In this document: one piece after another, positions 47,598-57,902 of the stretch
How positions within the stretch are numbered: position 1 is the stretch's first letter
Layout: each line of letters opens with the position of its first letter
Source: Noviherbaspirillum aerium
Lineage (GTDB): Bacteria > Pseudomonadota > Gammaproteobacteria > Burkholderiales > Burkholderiaceae_D
Direction of reading: 5' to 3'
DNA: 64,000 nt
Assembly (NCBI RefSeq): GCF_008929045.1
Contig: NZ_VFAH01000004.1
Span: 310,001 to 374,000 of the forward strand
The notes under the pieces: generated by a model
Told to the model about the DNA's origin: nothing
Seen by the model: only the letters and a program-made list of their open reading frames with translations
Databases searched by the model: none
Made by a program: the position numbers and the translations under genes

Positions 47598-48761
47598 ATG
47601 ACCACCAATCCCCAATTGCCCGAGCACCTGGTGCCGGCCCGACCAGCGCAGGTGCGCAAGGTCGCGCTGATCACCGGCGTGAGCGGCCAGGACGGGGCAT
47701 ATCTTGCCGAACTCCTGTTGAGCAAGGGCTATATCGTGCACGGCATCAAGCGCCGCACGTCGAAATTCAATACCGACCGGATCGATCATCTCTACCAGGG
47801 ACCTCAGGAAGACGAACGCCGCTTCATCCTGTATCACGGCGACATGACCGACTCGTCGTCGCTGCTGCGCATCATCCAGGAAACACAACCTGATGAAATC
47901 TACAACCTGGCGGCACAGAGCCATGTTGCAGTCTCATTTGAGGAGCCGGAATACACCGCCAACTCGGATGCGCTTGGCCCCTTGCGCATATTGGAAACCC
48001 TGCGCCGCCTCGGTCTCGAAAAGAAAACGCGCTTCTATCAGGCGTCCACCTCGGAAATGTATGGGGAAGCAGCGCAGGCCGCCACGGAAACCACGCCCTT
48101 CCAGCCGCGCAGCCCCTACGCCATTGCCAAGCTGTACGCGCACTGGATCACGGTGAATTACCGCGAGGCCTATGGCATGTATGCATGCAACGGCATCCTG
48201 TTCAATCATGAATCACCGCTGCGCGGCGAAACCTTCGTCACTCGCAAGATCACCCGTGGCCTGGCTCGCATCATCCTCGGCCATCAGGACTGCCTCTATC
48301 TCGGCAATCTCAATGCGGAGCGCGACTGGGGTCATGCCCGTGACTATGTCGAGATGCAGTGGCGCATGCTGCAGCAGGAGCAACCGGAAGACTTTGTGAT
48401 TGCCACCGGCATTCGTCACAGCGTACGCGATTTTGTCAACGCGGCGGCGGCCGAGCTTGGCGTGACGCTGCGCTGGGAAGGCAGCGGTCTCGATGAAACG
48501 GCATCCGTCGCCGATCCCGGCCGACATGCCAGCCTGGCGAAGGATCAGGTCATCGTCCGCGTCGATGCGCGCTACTTCCGCCCTACCGAAGTGGAATGCA
48601 TGTTCGGCGACGCCGCCAAGGCGAGGGAAAAGCTCGGATGGAAGCCGACAGTCAGTTTCGAGGAACTGGTCAGGGAAATGGTGAGAGCCGACCTCGAAGC
48701 CGCCGGAAAGGATCACTTCTTCCAGCAGCACGACCACGTATCACACATCTACAACGTATGA
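47598..48761 (+). CDS. gmd: GDP-mannose 4,6-dehydratase
   Basis: Makes GDP-4-keto-6-deoxymannose from GDP-mannose, the first step to GDP-L-fucose. The SDR fold has the NADP motif [17 protein letters not shown], active-site STSEMYGE and the Tyr-x3-Lys in [27 protein letters not shown] is the family signature. The start at 47598 has AAGGA 8 bases upstream; an ATG at 47574 is also open. The protein is 387 residues, slightly long because of an N-terminal extension of about 20 residues. It is followed by fcl. Confidence 0.95.
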   Translation: MTTNPQLPEHLVPARPAQVRKVALITGVSGQDGAYLAELLLSKGYIVHGIKRRTSKFNTDRIDHLYQGPQEDERRFILYHGDMTDSSSLLRIIQETQPDEIYNLAAQSHVAVSFEEPEYTANSDALGPLRILETLRRLGLEKKTRFYQASTSEMYGEAAQAATETTPFQPRSPYAIAKLYAHWITVNYREAYGMYACNGILFNHESPLRGETFVTRKITRGLARIILGHQDCLYLGNLNAERDWGHARDYVEMQWRMLQQEQPEDFVIATGIRHSVRDFVNAAAAELGVTLRWEGSGLDETASVADPGRHASLAKDQVIVRVDARYFRPTEVECMFGDAAKAREKLGWKPTVSFEELVREMVRADLEAAGKDHFFQQHDHVSHIYNV

Positions 48762-48836
48762 ATGTACGCAAGGCCGGTTGCGTCATTCATTGATTACCCC
48801 GGCAAGCGATCGCGAACAGCCATCAAGAGGAAGCAC

Positions 48837-49802
48837 ATGAAAAGCAATCTACAAAAACGTATCTATGTCGCCGGACATCGGGGCCTGGTTGGTTCCGCCA
48901 TCGTGCGCGCCCTGCGCAAACGCGATTACACCAACGTCATCACCCGCACGCATGCCGAACTTGAACTGACTGACCAGCAGGCGGTGCGCCAGTTCTTTGC
49001 CGAGAACCAGATCGATGAAGTCTATCTCGCCGCCGCGCGCGTCGGCGGCATCCACGCCAACAATACCTACCCGGCGGAATTCATCTATGACAATCTGATG
49101 GTGCAGGCGAATGTCATCAATGAAGCCTACCGCGCCGGCGTCAAGAAGTTGCTGTTCCTCGGTTCCTCCTGCATCTATCCGCGCATGGCCGAACAGCCGA
49201 TCCGCGAGGAGTACCTGATGAACGGCGCGCTGGAACCGACCAATGAACCTTACGCGATCGCGAAGATTGCCGGCATCAAGATGTGCGAGAGCTACAACCG
49301 CCAGTACGGCACCGACTATCGCAGCGTCATGCCGACCAATCTGTACGGTCCGGGCGACAACTACCACCCCGAAAACAGCCATGTGATCCCGGCACTGATC
49401 CGTCGTTTCCATGAGGCGAAGCTGAACGGCGCAAGCAAGGTGACCATCTGGGGAACGGGCACCCCGCGCCGTGAATTCCTCTACGTTGATGACATGGCCG
49501 ATGCCTGTGTGCATGTCATGCAACTGGACCGTGATACCTACGATCAACATACGACACCGATGTTGTCTCATATCAATGTGGGTACCGGGGAGGACGTCAC
49601 AATACGTGAAGTTGCAGAAATCATAAGAAAGGCGGTCGGTTTCCAAGGTGACATCGAGTTCGACACCAGCAAGCCTGATGGCACGCCCCGCAAGCTGATG
49701 AACACAGCGAAGCTGACATCTCTCGGCTGGCGGCCCGGCATGCGGCTCGGTGAAGGCATCAAGGAAACCTACGCGCATTTCCAGGCGGATTACAAGGCTT
49801 AA
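48837..49802 (+). CDS. fcl: GDP-L-fucose synthase
   Basis: Epimerase-reductase that converts GDP-4-keto-6-deoxymannose to GDP-L-fucose. The 321-residue SDR protein shows [17 protein letters not shown], the serine in LGSSCIYPR, and the catalytic tyrosine and lysine in [20 protein letters not shown]. The ATG at 48837 follows AAGAGGAAG; the frame extends further upstream without family sequence. With gmd it commits the locus to a fucose-containing polymer. It may also be named wcaG. Confidence 0.95.
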   Translation: MKSNLQKRIYVAGHRGLVGSAIVRALRKRDYTNVITRTHAELELTDQQAVRQFFAENQIDEVYLAAARVGGIHANNTYPAEFIYDNLMVQANVINEAYRAGVKKLLFLGSSCIYPRMAEQPIREEYLMNGALEPTNEPYAIAKIAGIKMCESYNRQYGTDYRSVMPTNLYGPGDNYHPENSHVIPALIRRFHEAKLNGASKVTIWGTGTPRREFLYVDDMADACVHVMQLDRDTYDQHTTPMLSHINVGTGEDVTIREVAEIIRKAVGFQGDIEFDTSKPDGTPRKLMNTAKLTSLGWRPGMRLGEGIKETYAHFQADYKA

Positions 49803-50047
49803 CCATTTAAGGAAGCCCGATCCCGCCGTGAACAACGATAGAAAAGAGCGGGATCGGATCCTGCGGCAGCTACCTGCTGCAGGCCTGATCTCCGCGGTGA
49901 ACCATCGGAGCATCAAGAATGCCGATTTGAGCTGATCCTGATCTGGCCCTGTTCACAGGCCCGCCGACAAAAGCCTGAACCTTATCGTGCAGGCCTGCAA
50001 GCGGCATTCCAGTGCGGCGCCTCGTCTCACATTCATCCAGCATAGCC
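49803..50047 (+). other. Spacer between fcl and the polymerase gene, with an inverted repeat
   Basis: About 245 bases. CCGATCCCGC (49817-49826) pairs exactly with GCGGGATCGG (49848-49857) across 21 bases just after fcl. No T tract follows. A second small palindrome, CAGC/GCTG, lies at about 49866-49878. No gene is supported. Confidence 0.5.
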
Positions 50048-51487
50048 ATGATTACACCACCACTCACATCACCCACCGATGTCATGATCAACATGATTGC
50101 GGCCTTCGTCCTGATTTCGATCGTATTCGGTTTCGTGTTCAAGGCTCCCAAGTATGTGGTCTTCGGCTTTCTTGCCGTGCTGTTCATCTTCGCTGATTCG
50201 ACCTGGGGACAGCTGAACGCCGACAGCGGCAACATCTATTCGCGCGGCGTAGGCATGTTCTACTTCTCGCTGCTCAATATCGTGCTCATCTTTGCCGGCG
50301 TGGCAGTGCTGATCAGAAGGCTGGCCTCTCCGCAAGGGCCGCAACTGGCGCCGCCGATGACCAAGTACTTTCTGGCATTCGCATTCATAATGCTCGGGCA
50401 TATCGTGATAGGCCTGATGAGCGGCATCGATCTGAATGTGATTCTCAGCCTGAATGGCATGTTCAATGTCATCAACATGTTTGCCTTCATGTACCTGGCA
50501 ATCCTGGCATTCGAGAACGATCGCGACACCGCGACACTGCTGTTCATGATCATCATCATTGCTGTCGGCCGCGGCCTGTACGGTGCAGTTCGCTATTTCG
50601 TGTTCGACGGCGACACTGCCAACCCTTACCGCAACTTCGAAGGCCTGGACATCAAGATCTTCTTCTTCGACATCAGCGACAACTTCGTTGCCGCCCTTGC
50701 CGCATTCTGCGCGGCCTGGCTGCTCACCACTCCGGGTGTCAAGCTCAATATCGTCACACGCATTTTCCTGATCGGTGTGGTCGTACTCGAAGTTGCCGCT
50801 GTCGCGCTCTCCTTCCGTCGTTCGTCACTGATCGGTCTGGGACTGATGTTCCTTTTCCTGTTCATGCGCCTGCCCGGCCGGCGCAAGGTTTTCTTCGCCT
50901 GCGCAGCTGCGCTCGCTCTGTCGCTGGTCGCCACCACCTTCTTCGAGCAGCGCCTGCAATTCAACACGACGCAAGGCGGCGGCATCCTGTCTTCCCTGAT
51001 CTACGACATCTCGCCTTCCCGCGGGAGCATCAAGGACAGCCGCTTCTACGAGCTTTATGCCGCGGCGCAAAGCATGGATGGGAACTGGCTGTTCGGACGG
51101 GGAACTTGGGGCACCTTCACTGGCGACAGGGAAAGGCTTGCCTTCCATGAAGGAAACTGGGGCTTCGTCCATTCCGGTTTCGGCCACTTGATCCTCAAGG
51201 GCGGCATCGTGGCCGTGCTTATCTTCATCGGCATGCTGGCAAGCTACATTTCCTTCTACGTCCGGTATCGCAAGCACTTGTACGGCAACGCGGCCTTGCT
51301 GGCCGACGCCGGCTTCGCGGGCTTCCTCTTCTGGATTCCGACCCTGCTGATCGGCACCCCCATCATCGAATTCCGAACCATGCTGCTGTTGGGCCTGACA
51401 CTGGCAATGCCGTTTATTGCCGTCGGACTGCAGAACTACCAGGTTCGCACTTACATCATGCGTACACAACAATATGCTGCTGCGTAA
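50048..51487 (+). CDS. Wzy-like O-antigen/exopolysaccharide polymerase
   Basis: Polytopic membrane protein of about 479 residues with roughly 11-12 hydrophobic segments and one large periplasmic loop (about residues 300-370, including GRGTWGTFTGDRERLAFHEG and HSGFGHLILKGG), the layout of O-antigen polymerases and ligases. The ATG at 50048 has no clear ribosome binding site; a GTG at 50012 and an ATG at 50084 are alternatives. Its stop overlaps the flippase start by 14 bases. Polymerases diverge strongly, so the call rests on topology and position. Confidence 0.72.
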   Translation: MITPPLTSPTDVMINMIAAFVLISIVFGFVFKAPKYVVFGFLAVLFIFADSTWGQLNADSGNIYSRGVGMFYFSLLNIVLIFAGVAVLIRRLASPQGPQLAPPMTKYFLAFAFIMLGHIVIGLMSGIDLNVILSLNGMFNVINMFAFMYLAILAFENDRDTATLLFMIIIIAVGRGLYGAVRYFVFDGDTANPYRNFEGLDIKIFFFDISDNFVAALAAFCAAWLLTTPGVKLNIVTRIFLIGVVVLEVAAVALSFRRSSLIGLGLMFLFLFMRLPGRRKVFFACAAALALSLVATTFFEQRLQFNTTQGGGILSSLIYDISPSRGSIKDSRFYELYAAAQSMDGNWLFGRGTWGTFTGDRERLAFHEGNWGFVHSGFGHLILKGGIVAVLIFIGMLASYISFYVRYRKHLYGNAALLADAGFAGFLFWIPTLLIGTPIIEFRTMLLLGLTLAMPFIAVGLQNYQVRTYIMRTQQYAAA

Positions 51488-52967
51488 TTCTCTCTGGAAT
51501 CTGAGCGGTTCCGCCGTTCCCATGGTGGTTGCCCTGGCGACCGTGCCCCTGCTTATCCATTCTCTAGGCGTGGAAGGCTTCGGCATCGTGACCCTGGTCG
51601 GCTCGGTCATCGGTTACTTTGGCGTACTCGACATCAATCTCAGCGCCGGATCAATCAAGTACCTTGCCGAACATCACGCGGCCAATGACCGTGAGCGCTT
51701 TGCCGAAACCTTCTGGTTCGGCATTCTCTTCTACGGCGCACTGGGTTTGCTCGGAGCGCTTGGCATCTTCTTCGCCGCCGACATGCTTGTGGCAAGGTTC
51801 TTCGAAGTGTCTCCCGAGATGAAGGAGGCCACCATTACCTCCTTCCAGCTGGCAGGCCTCGGCTTCGCTCTCACGCAGGCGCAGAACTACCTTCTCGTCG
51901 TGCCGCAGGCATTGCAGCGCTACGACCGTTCCGCACAAAGCGAGGCATTCTTCGGCGTGCTCGTCAACCTCGCCTCGGTTGCCGCCGCCATCGGCGGCGC
52001 CGGCATCGTCGGCGTCATCATTGCCCGCGTCAGCGTATCGGCGCTCAACGTGCTGTTCCTGATCTGGCTGCTGCGCAGCTTCGACCTGAACCTGGAAATG
52101 CGCTGGCCGCGCCCGGATGTGCGCAAGGCGCTGACTTCCTTCAGCGCCTATGCCTACCTGAGCAAGATCGCCTCGACCTTGCATCAGCATGCGGACAAGG
52201 TCATCGTCGGCGCCATCGCCGGGCCCGTCGCCCTCACCTTCTATACGGTGCCGGTCACGCTTGCCGGGCGCATCCTCGGTCTGACCTATCGCCTCTCGAG
52301 CGTCATCTATCCGCGTGCTTCGGCTCTTGCCGGTGCAGGCCGCATCAGTGAACTGCGCCCCGTCTATCTCGGCGTGACACGCTATGTCACTTACATCAAT
52401 CTGGCTGCCCTCGGCATCATCGTGCTGGCCGGGGACGAGTTCCTGCGCCGCTGGGTCGGCGAGGAATTCATTACCCAGGGCTACCCGGTCCTGGTGCTGA
52501 TGACCCTTGCCCTGCTGGTGGATTCCCTGACGAACGTGCCGTCGCTGGTCAACGATGCACTCGGTCATCCACGCGTTACCGGACGCTTCGCGCTGGCCAA
52601 CGGCCTGTGCGGGGTTGCCATGGTGTATCTGGGCACCCATTTCGGCGGCATCATCGGCGCGGCCTCAGGTCACCTGATTTCATCGATGGTGCTTGGCCTG
52701 GGATTCCTGCTGTTCGTCCACGGGCGCACCGTGCCGGTCAGCTTCAAGGAAAGCCTGGTCAGCGGATTCGGCCGCAGCCTCGCCATCGGCGCCGCAATCA
52801 TCTGCATCCTGATTCCGATGAAGTGGCTGGTGCCCGGCGGTCTCCTGAGCACCGTCGCCATTGTTTCCGCCGCCATGGTTACGCTGGCGCTGGCAGGCTT
52901 GTTCTTCATTGTCAGCGTCGACGAACGCGCCGCCATGCTCTCGATGGCTCGCCGGCTGCGGTCATGA
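51474..52967 (+). CDS. Wzx-like polysaccharide flippase
   Basis: Integral membrane protein of 497 residues with about 12-14 hydrophobic segments, the MOP-type flippase layout that moves undecaprenyl-linked repeat units to the periplasmic face. MLLRNSLWNLSGSAVPMVVA is a typical family start, and residues 205-260 (FSAYAYLSKIASTLHQHADK, VIVGAIAGPVALTFYTVPV) resemble the second half of such proteins. The ATG at 51474 overlaps the polymerase gene; the stop overlaps the ATGA of the next gene. It pairs with the Wzy-like gene. Confidence 0.87.
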   Translation: MLLRNSLWNLSGSAVPMVVALATVPLLIHSLGVEGFGIVTLVGSVIGYFGVLDINLSAGSIKYLAEHHAANDRERFAETFWFGILFYGALGLLGALGIFFAADMLVARFFEVSPEMKEATITSFQLAGLGFALTQAQNYLLVVPQALQRYDRSAQSEAFFGVLVNLASVAAAIGGAGIVGVIIARVSVSALNVLFLIWLLRSFDLNLEMRWPRPDVRKALTSFSAYAYLSKIASTLHQHADKVIVGAIAGPVALTFYTVPVTLAGRILGLTYRLSSVIYPRASALAGAGRISELRPVYLGVTRYVTYINLAALGIIVLAGDEFLRRWVGEEFITQGYPVLVLMTLALLVDSLTNVPSLVNDALGHPRVTGRFALANGLCGVAMVYLGTHFGGIIGAASGHLISSMVLGLGFLLFVHGRTVPVSFKESLVSGFGRSLAIGAAIICILIPMKWLVPGGLLSTVAIVSAAMVTLALAGLFFIVSVDERAAMLSMARRLRS

Positions 52968-52978
52968 GGAGAAACAGC

Positions 52979-54217
52979 ATGCGTATCCTACTTGTCAGTG
53001 AAGACATTCCTTATCCGAACATGGGCGGCCTCGCCAAGCATGTTCTGAACCTGGCGCGCGCGCTGGTCCGCGCCGGTCATCAGGTGGACCTGCTCGGCAA
53101 CGCCGAAAATCCGATTGAAGTATGCGGCGATGAAGGCCAGTTCGGCGGGAGGTTCTTCGGTGAATTGACGGGTCATCATGCCGGATGGAAGGAAATCAGT
53201 TTCGGCATGTTCATGCCGCCGAAGCGTACTTCGATTGCCAGGCGCTTTGCGCAGATCATTCTGCGTCACGCCCCTGCTTACGATGTGGTTCATTACCATG
53301 GCCATATCCCGAACGTTGCCGCCTTTCTTCCCGAAAGCCTGAACTTCGTGCAGACCCGCCATGACCAGGGCAGCGATTGCTTCACGCATACCCGCTTTCA
53401 TGAGGGACAGGTGTGCGAATCGCCGGATCCGGCCGTCTGCGCCCGCTGCATCACCAACGATCCCAACTTCGTCCAGCGCGCCGTCTCTACCGCCGCCGTC
53501 AAGCGCTACAGGGAGGAAGTTGCCGACAGCTTCCGCAAGCACAAGACGGTATTCGTGTCCGACATGCTGTTGCGCAACCTGAAACGTTCACTCGGCCCAG
53601 GCGATTGGGGAACGACGGTGCACAATTTCGTGGACCGCGCGAAGCTCGAAGGTGTACGTGCAAAGGCCGAGCTGCTCCCCGCCGCACCCGGCTTTCGGGT
53701 CTTCATCGCCGCCAAGCTGTATCCGTCCAAAGGCGTGGAGCCGTTCCTGAAGGCGCTTGCGCCGCGCCTGCCGCCGCACATGCACCTCTCCATCGCGGGA
53801 GACGGTCCGGATGAAAAGCGGCTGCGCGAGGAATTTGAAAGCGACAGGATCGAATTTCTCGGCTGGTGTTCTCCTGAGCAGACCCTGACACTTGCGGCGG
53901 CATCCAACGCCATCGTTGTACCTTCCGTCTGGGAAGAGCCTTGCGCCACAACCGTGCTGGAAGGTCTTTTCCTTGGCAAACCCACCTTTGCGCTGGAGCG
54001 CGGCGGCACGCCGGAATTGGCCAGATACCAGGCCGAAGCCGGGCAGCTGCGCCTGCACAAGGACATGTCGTCTCTTGTGGACGATCTGATCCGTTTCGAT
54101 CCAAAAACCCGTTACGGCTACGCACTGGAAGGTTTGGGAGGCGCCGACAGTGCGGCAGAGCAATTGCTCGAGATTTATCGCATGCCATCACGCCATCCCG
54201 CCAGCTCCATCAGTTGA
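52979..54217 (+). CDS. Glycosyltransferase family 4 protein
   Basis: Protein of 412 residues, likely cytoplasmic, adding a sugar to the lipid-linked repeat unit. The N-terminal GT-B domain opens MRILLVSEDIPYPNMGGLAKH, and the nucleotide-binding half has FRVFIAAKLYPSKGVEPFL and the retaining E-x7-E region in WEEPCATTVLEGLFLGKP. A cysteine-rich stretch (ESPDPAVCARC) is notable. The start at 52979 has GAGGAG 8 bases upstream and is preferred over the ATG at 52964 that overlaps the flippase stop. Donor and acceptor unknown. Confidence 0.88.
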   Translation: MRILLVSEDIPYPNMGGLAKHVLNLARALVRAGHQVDLLGNAENPIEVCGDEGQFGGRFFGELTGHHAGWKEISFGMFMPPKRTSIARRFAQIILRHAPAYDVVHYHGHIPNVAAFLPESLNFVQTRHDQGSDCFTHTRFHEGQVCESPDPAVCARCITNDPNFVQRAVSTAAVKRYREEVADSFRKHKTVFVSDMLLRNLKRSLGPGDWGTTVHNFVDRAKLEGVRAKAELLPAAPGFRVFIAAKLYPSKGVEPFLKALAPRLPPHMHLSIAGDGPDEKRLREEFESDRIEFLGWCSPEQTLTLAAASNAIVVPSVWEEPCATTVLEGLFLGKPTFALERGGTPELARYQAEAGQLRLHKDMSSLVDDLIRFDPKTRYGYALEGLGGADSAAEQLLEIYRMPSRHPASSIS

Positions 54218-54230
54218 AAGGCATTACCCC

Positions 54231-54992
54231 ATGGCGCTTACATTTTCTGTCATTACCTGCACTTGGAACAGCGCGACCTATTTGCAGGAGTCGATCGCAT
54301 CCGTGCTTGCGCAAGACCATCCTCATATCGAATATATCTTCGTTGACGGCGGTTCCACCGACGGCACGCTCGAACAGATACGTGCGCTCAACCGCCCGTA
54401 CCGGTTGCTTGAGAACGTCAAGGGCGGCGTGAGCCGGGCAATGAACGAGGGCCTGCAAGCCGCAACCGGCGACGTCATCGCCTACATCCATTCCGACGAC
54501 TACTATCTTGCCCCGAATGTGCTGTCCACCGTGGCGCGCCATCTTGAAGAAACCGGGCGGCAATGGCTGTTCGGCCGCACCATGACCCTGACTGACGGCA
54601 AGCTGCAGGCCGATGAATGGGTCGCGCCCCGCTTCAGCTATGCCAACCTGTTGCGCGGCAACTTTATTCCGCATCCGGCCACCTTCGTCAAGCGAGACCT
54701 GATGCTTCGCGCGGGAGGTTTTTCGACGAGCCTGAAATACGCCATGGACTATGACCTGTGGCTGAAAATCGGCAAGCTGGCCGACCCGGTACAGCTCGAC
54801 GAACCTCTGGCCGCGTTCCGCGAGCACGAAGGCAGCCTCTCAAGTTCATCACGTACACGCCTGGCGGCCATGGCGGAAGACTTCCGCGTCCGCCTTGCGT
54901 ACTCCAGTTACAACCCGATCGAGCGGCTGGCGCATTATGCCCGTTACTATGTGCGCCGCCAGCGCGTTATCCATGCCAAGGGGAATGCATGA
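54231..54992 (+). CDS. Glycosyltransferase family 2 protein
   Basis: Inverting GT-A glycosyltransferase of 253 residues. It begins FSVITCTWNSATYLQESIAS, has EYIFVDGGSTDGT for nucleotide binding and the DxD-type motif in YIHSDDYYL, followed by GGFSTSLKYAMDYDLWLKIG. The ATG at 54231 lies 13 bases after the previous stop. Its stop overlaps the next gene by four bases (ATGA). Sugar specificity unknown. Confidence 0.9.
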   Translation: MALTFSVITCTWNSATYLQESIASVLAQDHPHIEYIFVDGGSTDGTLEQIRALNRPYRLLENVKGGVSRAMNEGLQAATGDVIAYIHSDDYYLAPNVLSTVARHLEETGRQWLFGRTMTLTDGKLQADEWVAPRFSYANLLRGNFIPHPATFVKRDLMLRAGGFSTSLKYAMDYDLWLKIGKLADPVQLDEPLAAFREHEGSLSSSSRTRLAAMAEDFRVRLAYSSYNPIERLAHYARYYVRRQRVIHAKGNA

Positions 54993-55846
54993 GAACACCT
55001 GATATTTCCTTGATTCTTGCGACCGTCGGCCGCACCGATGAACTTGGACGTCTGTTCGATTCACTGGCGGCCCAGACTTACAGCAACTTCGAAGTCGTGG
55101 TCGTTGACCAGAATGAGGATGACCGCCTCCTGCCGCATCTCGAGCGAGCCCGTTATCTCGGGATGGCGATACGCCATCTGAAGCATCATCCCGCCAACCT
55201 TGCGGCCGCACGCAATGTCGGTATCGAGGCCGCCACCGGTAAATGGATAGGCTTCCCCGATGATGACTGCTGGTATGCTCCGCAACTGCTTGAGCGCCTG
55301 GCCACCCGCTTTGCCGCCGCTGACCAGCCGACCGGAATTATCGTGCGCTGGGTTGAGCAAGACGAACAACCGCTGTCAGCAGCCGACTTGTCCTGGGAAC
55401 GTTCCCGTGCCTTCCGTGACATTCCGGTGAGCTCGATCACGCTGTTTTGCAGCAAATCCCTGTTTCAGCAAATCGGAGGCTTCGACAGCCGGCTCGGCGT
55501 AGGCCAGTGGTTCGGCGCCGGAGAAGAAACCGATTTTGCCTTGCGCGCCTTGCGTGCCGGCGCGCATTTCACCTACGAACCTCTCGGTGAAGTCCATCAT
55601 GCGGTCAATCCGCACAAACCCAAGGCCACGCCGCAGACCCGCATCGCCGTGCGCCATCGCGCCCGCGGCACCGGCGCCCTCTACGCGAAGCATCGCCTGC
55701 CGGTCTGGGTGGTGCTTCGCGGCCTGGCCGCCCCGCTTTTGCGCCCTTTGCTCAAAGGATCGTTCGGTGCTGAACTGGCGCTTGGCTACGACACTGTTCG
55801 CGGCCGCATTGACGGCATGATCGGGTGGCGTCGCCGCCACTCCTGA
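54989..55846 (+). CDS. Glycosyltransferase family 2 protein
   Basis: GT-A glycosyltransferase of 285 residues. It opens ISLILATVGRTDELGRLFDSL, with VVVVDQNEDDR, and the metal-binding region GFPDDDCWY; VGQWFGAGEETDFALRAL is the acceptor-side motif. It is translationally coupled to the previous GT2 gene (ATGA). A C-terminal hydrophobic stretch near residue 250 may associate it with the membrane. The next gene starts about 790 bases later. Confidence 0.9.
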   Translation: MRTPDISLILATVGRTDELGRLFDSLAAQTYSNFEVVVVDQNEDDRLLPHLERARYLGMAIRHLKHHPANLAAARNVGIEAATGKWIGFPDDDCWYAPQLLERLATRFAAADQPTGIIVRWVEQDEQPLSAADLSWERSRAFRDIPVSSITLFCSKSLFQQIGGFDSRLGVGQWFGAGEETDFALRALRAGAHFTYEPLGEVHHAVNPHKPKATPQTRIAVRHRARGTGALYAKHRLPVWVVLRGLAAPLLRPLLKGSFGAELALGYDTVRGRIDGMIGWRRRHS

Positions 55847-56633
55847 ATCCGCACCGGAAGCGGTCCTTATCCGTTGCCGTGCTCTGCCACCCGCGGCCCG
55901 AGCACGGCTGGCACCTGCATACGTTGGAACGGCCTGCAGGTGCGTGTTCGCCCAACGTACGTGCACCCAGACTGTGCTTGTTAAGTGTCGCGAACGGTTG
56001 GGAATGGCGCTGAGGAACGGGAGTGCACGCGTACGGACGTACGGCGAGCACCATAGGCGCGGATCCGGACCGCACAGCAACTTGGCAAACACCGTCTTAG
56101 ATTGCGCATTGGCGACGACAGCGTTTGCCATGCCCCGGCCAGCTATTCCATGGATTGCCTATTCCCGACGATGCGCGTGGCCTGCGGTGTACTTGCACGT
56201 CCGATCGATACCTCAGAACCCGAATGCCATCGCAGTACGCGGCCACGGGAAGCGATCACGAAAAAGACAGTGATTTTTGCAGAAAACCGACGAGGTTAAG
56301 GAAAGTTACAAAAGAGTCGCATGGAAATAACGGTCCTTTGATTTAACACCGGACGGCATTAATGATGGGATTCACAATGAAGTTCAGTACGGCAAATCCG
56401 CGATGGCATATTCAGGTCGGGTCGATTAACTGGAGTGCAGTAGATTGCTGTCAATTCAGAAGGGAGAACCGAACCGTACACCTACTGCCGAATCAATGCT
56501 TTCCGCCTGCGCATTAGTCTGAAGAATACTGGTTGTACCGCAGCGGGCAAAGGTACGGTGGCTGGCATTTCCAGCCCTGGAATCTGCTGCTGCGATCCCG
56601 CGGACTCGTCTTAATCGAATACGACACTTGCTG
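55847..56633 (+). other. Long spacer inside the polysaccharide locus, with paired hairpins
   Basis: About 790 bases. Two perfect inverted repeats follow the GT2 stop: CCGTGCTC (55877-55884) with GAGCACGG (55900-55907), and GCACCTGCA (55911-55919) with TGCAGGTGC (55935-55943), each with a 15-base loop. CGTAC-GGAC-GTACG lies near 56030-56043. After about 56290 the sequence becomes richer in A and T. No gene or recognisable gene fragment is supported. Confidence 0.5.
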
Positions 56634-57854
56634 ATGGAAGAATCAACGAACAACAAGAATCACGCAGCGCAAGTTACGGAACTCAAGCCCCATTCCCCCC
56701 GGAACGGCAGGAGTGCCGGGCTGAGAATCGCGCTCGTCACGAACCACCCGCCGCCCTTTCGCATTCCCATTTACGAACGCATTGCCCGTACACCGGGGAT
56801 CGATCTGCACGCCGTCTTCTGCAGCGAACGCGAACCGAATCGACAGTGGGCGTTGCCGCCCCTGCGCTTCAATCATGTCTTTCTCAAGGAACGCTATATC
56901 TCGCGTGGCGCCAACTATATCCATAACAATCCTGACGTACTTACCGCGCTGAACAAGATAGCGCCTGATGTCATTGTCACGACGGGCTTCAATCCGACCT
57001 TCCTGTATGCCTTTGGCTATGCCGTTGTCCGCAACGTTGGGCATGTGCCGATGACGGATGGTACCGATATCTCGGAAGCCGCACTGTCGCGCTGGCATCG
57101 CGCGGTACGCCGCATTGTCTATGCACGCTCACGCGCGTTCATCGCTGCCAGCCTCGGCGGACTGCGCCTGTATGCCGATTACAGCATTGCCAGGGAGTCC
57201 AGTTTCCTGTCCTGTCTGTGCATCGACAACGACGCTTACGCCGAACAGGCCGACACCCAGCAGAAGCAGTACGATCTAATGTTCTGCGGACGTATGGTCG
57301 CTGACAAGAATCCCCTCTTCGCGCTTCAGGTCGCGGATGGCCTGGCGACCCGCCTGGGCCGCAGAACCAGCATCCTCTTCGTCGGCAGCGGCGCACAGGA
57401 AGCCGAACTCAATGCCATGGCAGACAAACTGGCCCTGCGCGTGGACGTCACCATCAATGGACACGCGGAGCAGCATGAATTGCCGTCGCTCTATGGCGCC
57501 GCCAAGGTCTTTCTTTTCCCTACGGCGCGTGATGTCTGGGGCGTGGTCGCCAACGAGGCCTGCGCTTCGGGACTGCCTGTCATCGTGACACCGGAGGCCG
57601 GTGTGGCCGGCGAACTGGTGCTGGATGGCGAGAACGGCTTCATCTGCGGCCTGGATCTGGCTCAATGGATCGATCGGGCGGAGCTACTGCTGACCAATCA
57701 TGTGCTTTACCGGCGTTTCTCGACACGCAGCCGCACGCTCGCATCGGGCTACACCTTCGATCATGCCGCCGATGGAATCATCCAAGCCTGCCTGCATGCC
57801 GCCGGAAAGCGAAACGATGATGTGTTCGGTGCGCACGGAAGAAAGGTCGGGTGA
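56634..57854 (+). CDS. Glycosyltransferase family 4 protein
   Basis: GT-B glycosyltransferase of 406 residues. After a variable N-terminal 30 residues it shows LRIALVTNHPPPFRIPIYER, then in the nucleotide-binding half YDLMFCGRMVADKNPLFAL, SILFVGSGAQEAEL and the E-x7-E region in RDVWGVVANEACASGLPVIV. The first ATG is at 56634; a TTG two codons earlier is open. It follows the long spacer, so it may have its own promoter. Sugar unknown. Confidence 0.88.
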   Translation: MEESTNNKNHAAQVTELKPHSPRNGRSAGLRIALVTNHPPPFRIPIYERIARTPGIDLHAVFCSEREPNRQWALPPLRFNHVFLKERYISRGANYIHNNPDVLTALNKIAPDVIVTTGFNPTFLYAFGYAVVRNVGHVPMTDGTDISEAALSRWHRAVRRIVYARSRAFIAASLGGLRLYADYSIARESSFLSCLCIDNDAYAEQADTQQKQYDLMFCGRMVADKNPLFALQVADGLATRLGRRTSILFVGSGAQEAELNAMADKLALRVDVTINGHAEQHELPSLYGAAKVFLFPTARDVWGVVANEACASGLPVIVTPEAGVAGELVLDGENGFICGLDLAQWIDRAELLLTNHVLYRRFSTRSRTLASGYTFDHAADGIIQACLHAAGKRNDDVFGAHGRKVG

Positions 57855-57902
57855 CGCAATGCATGCAGCGAGTCTTGATTTCAATCGACATGGGAGAACG
57901 CG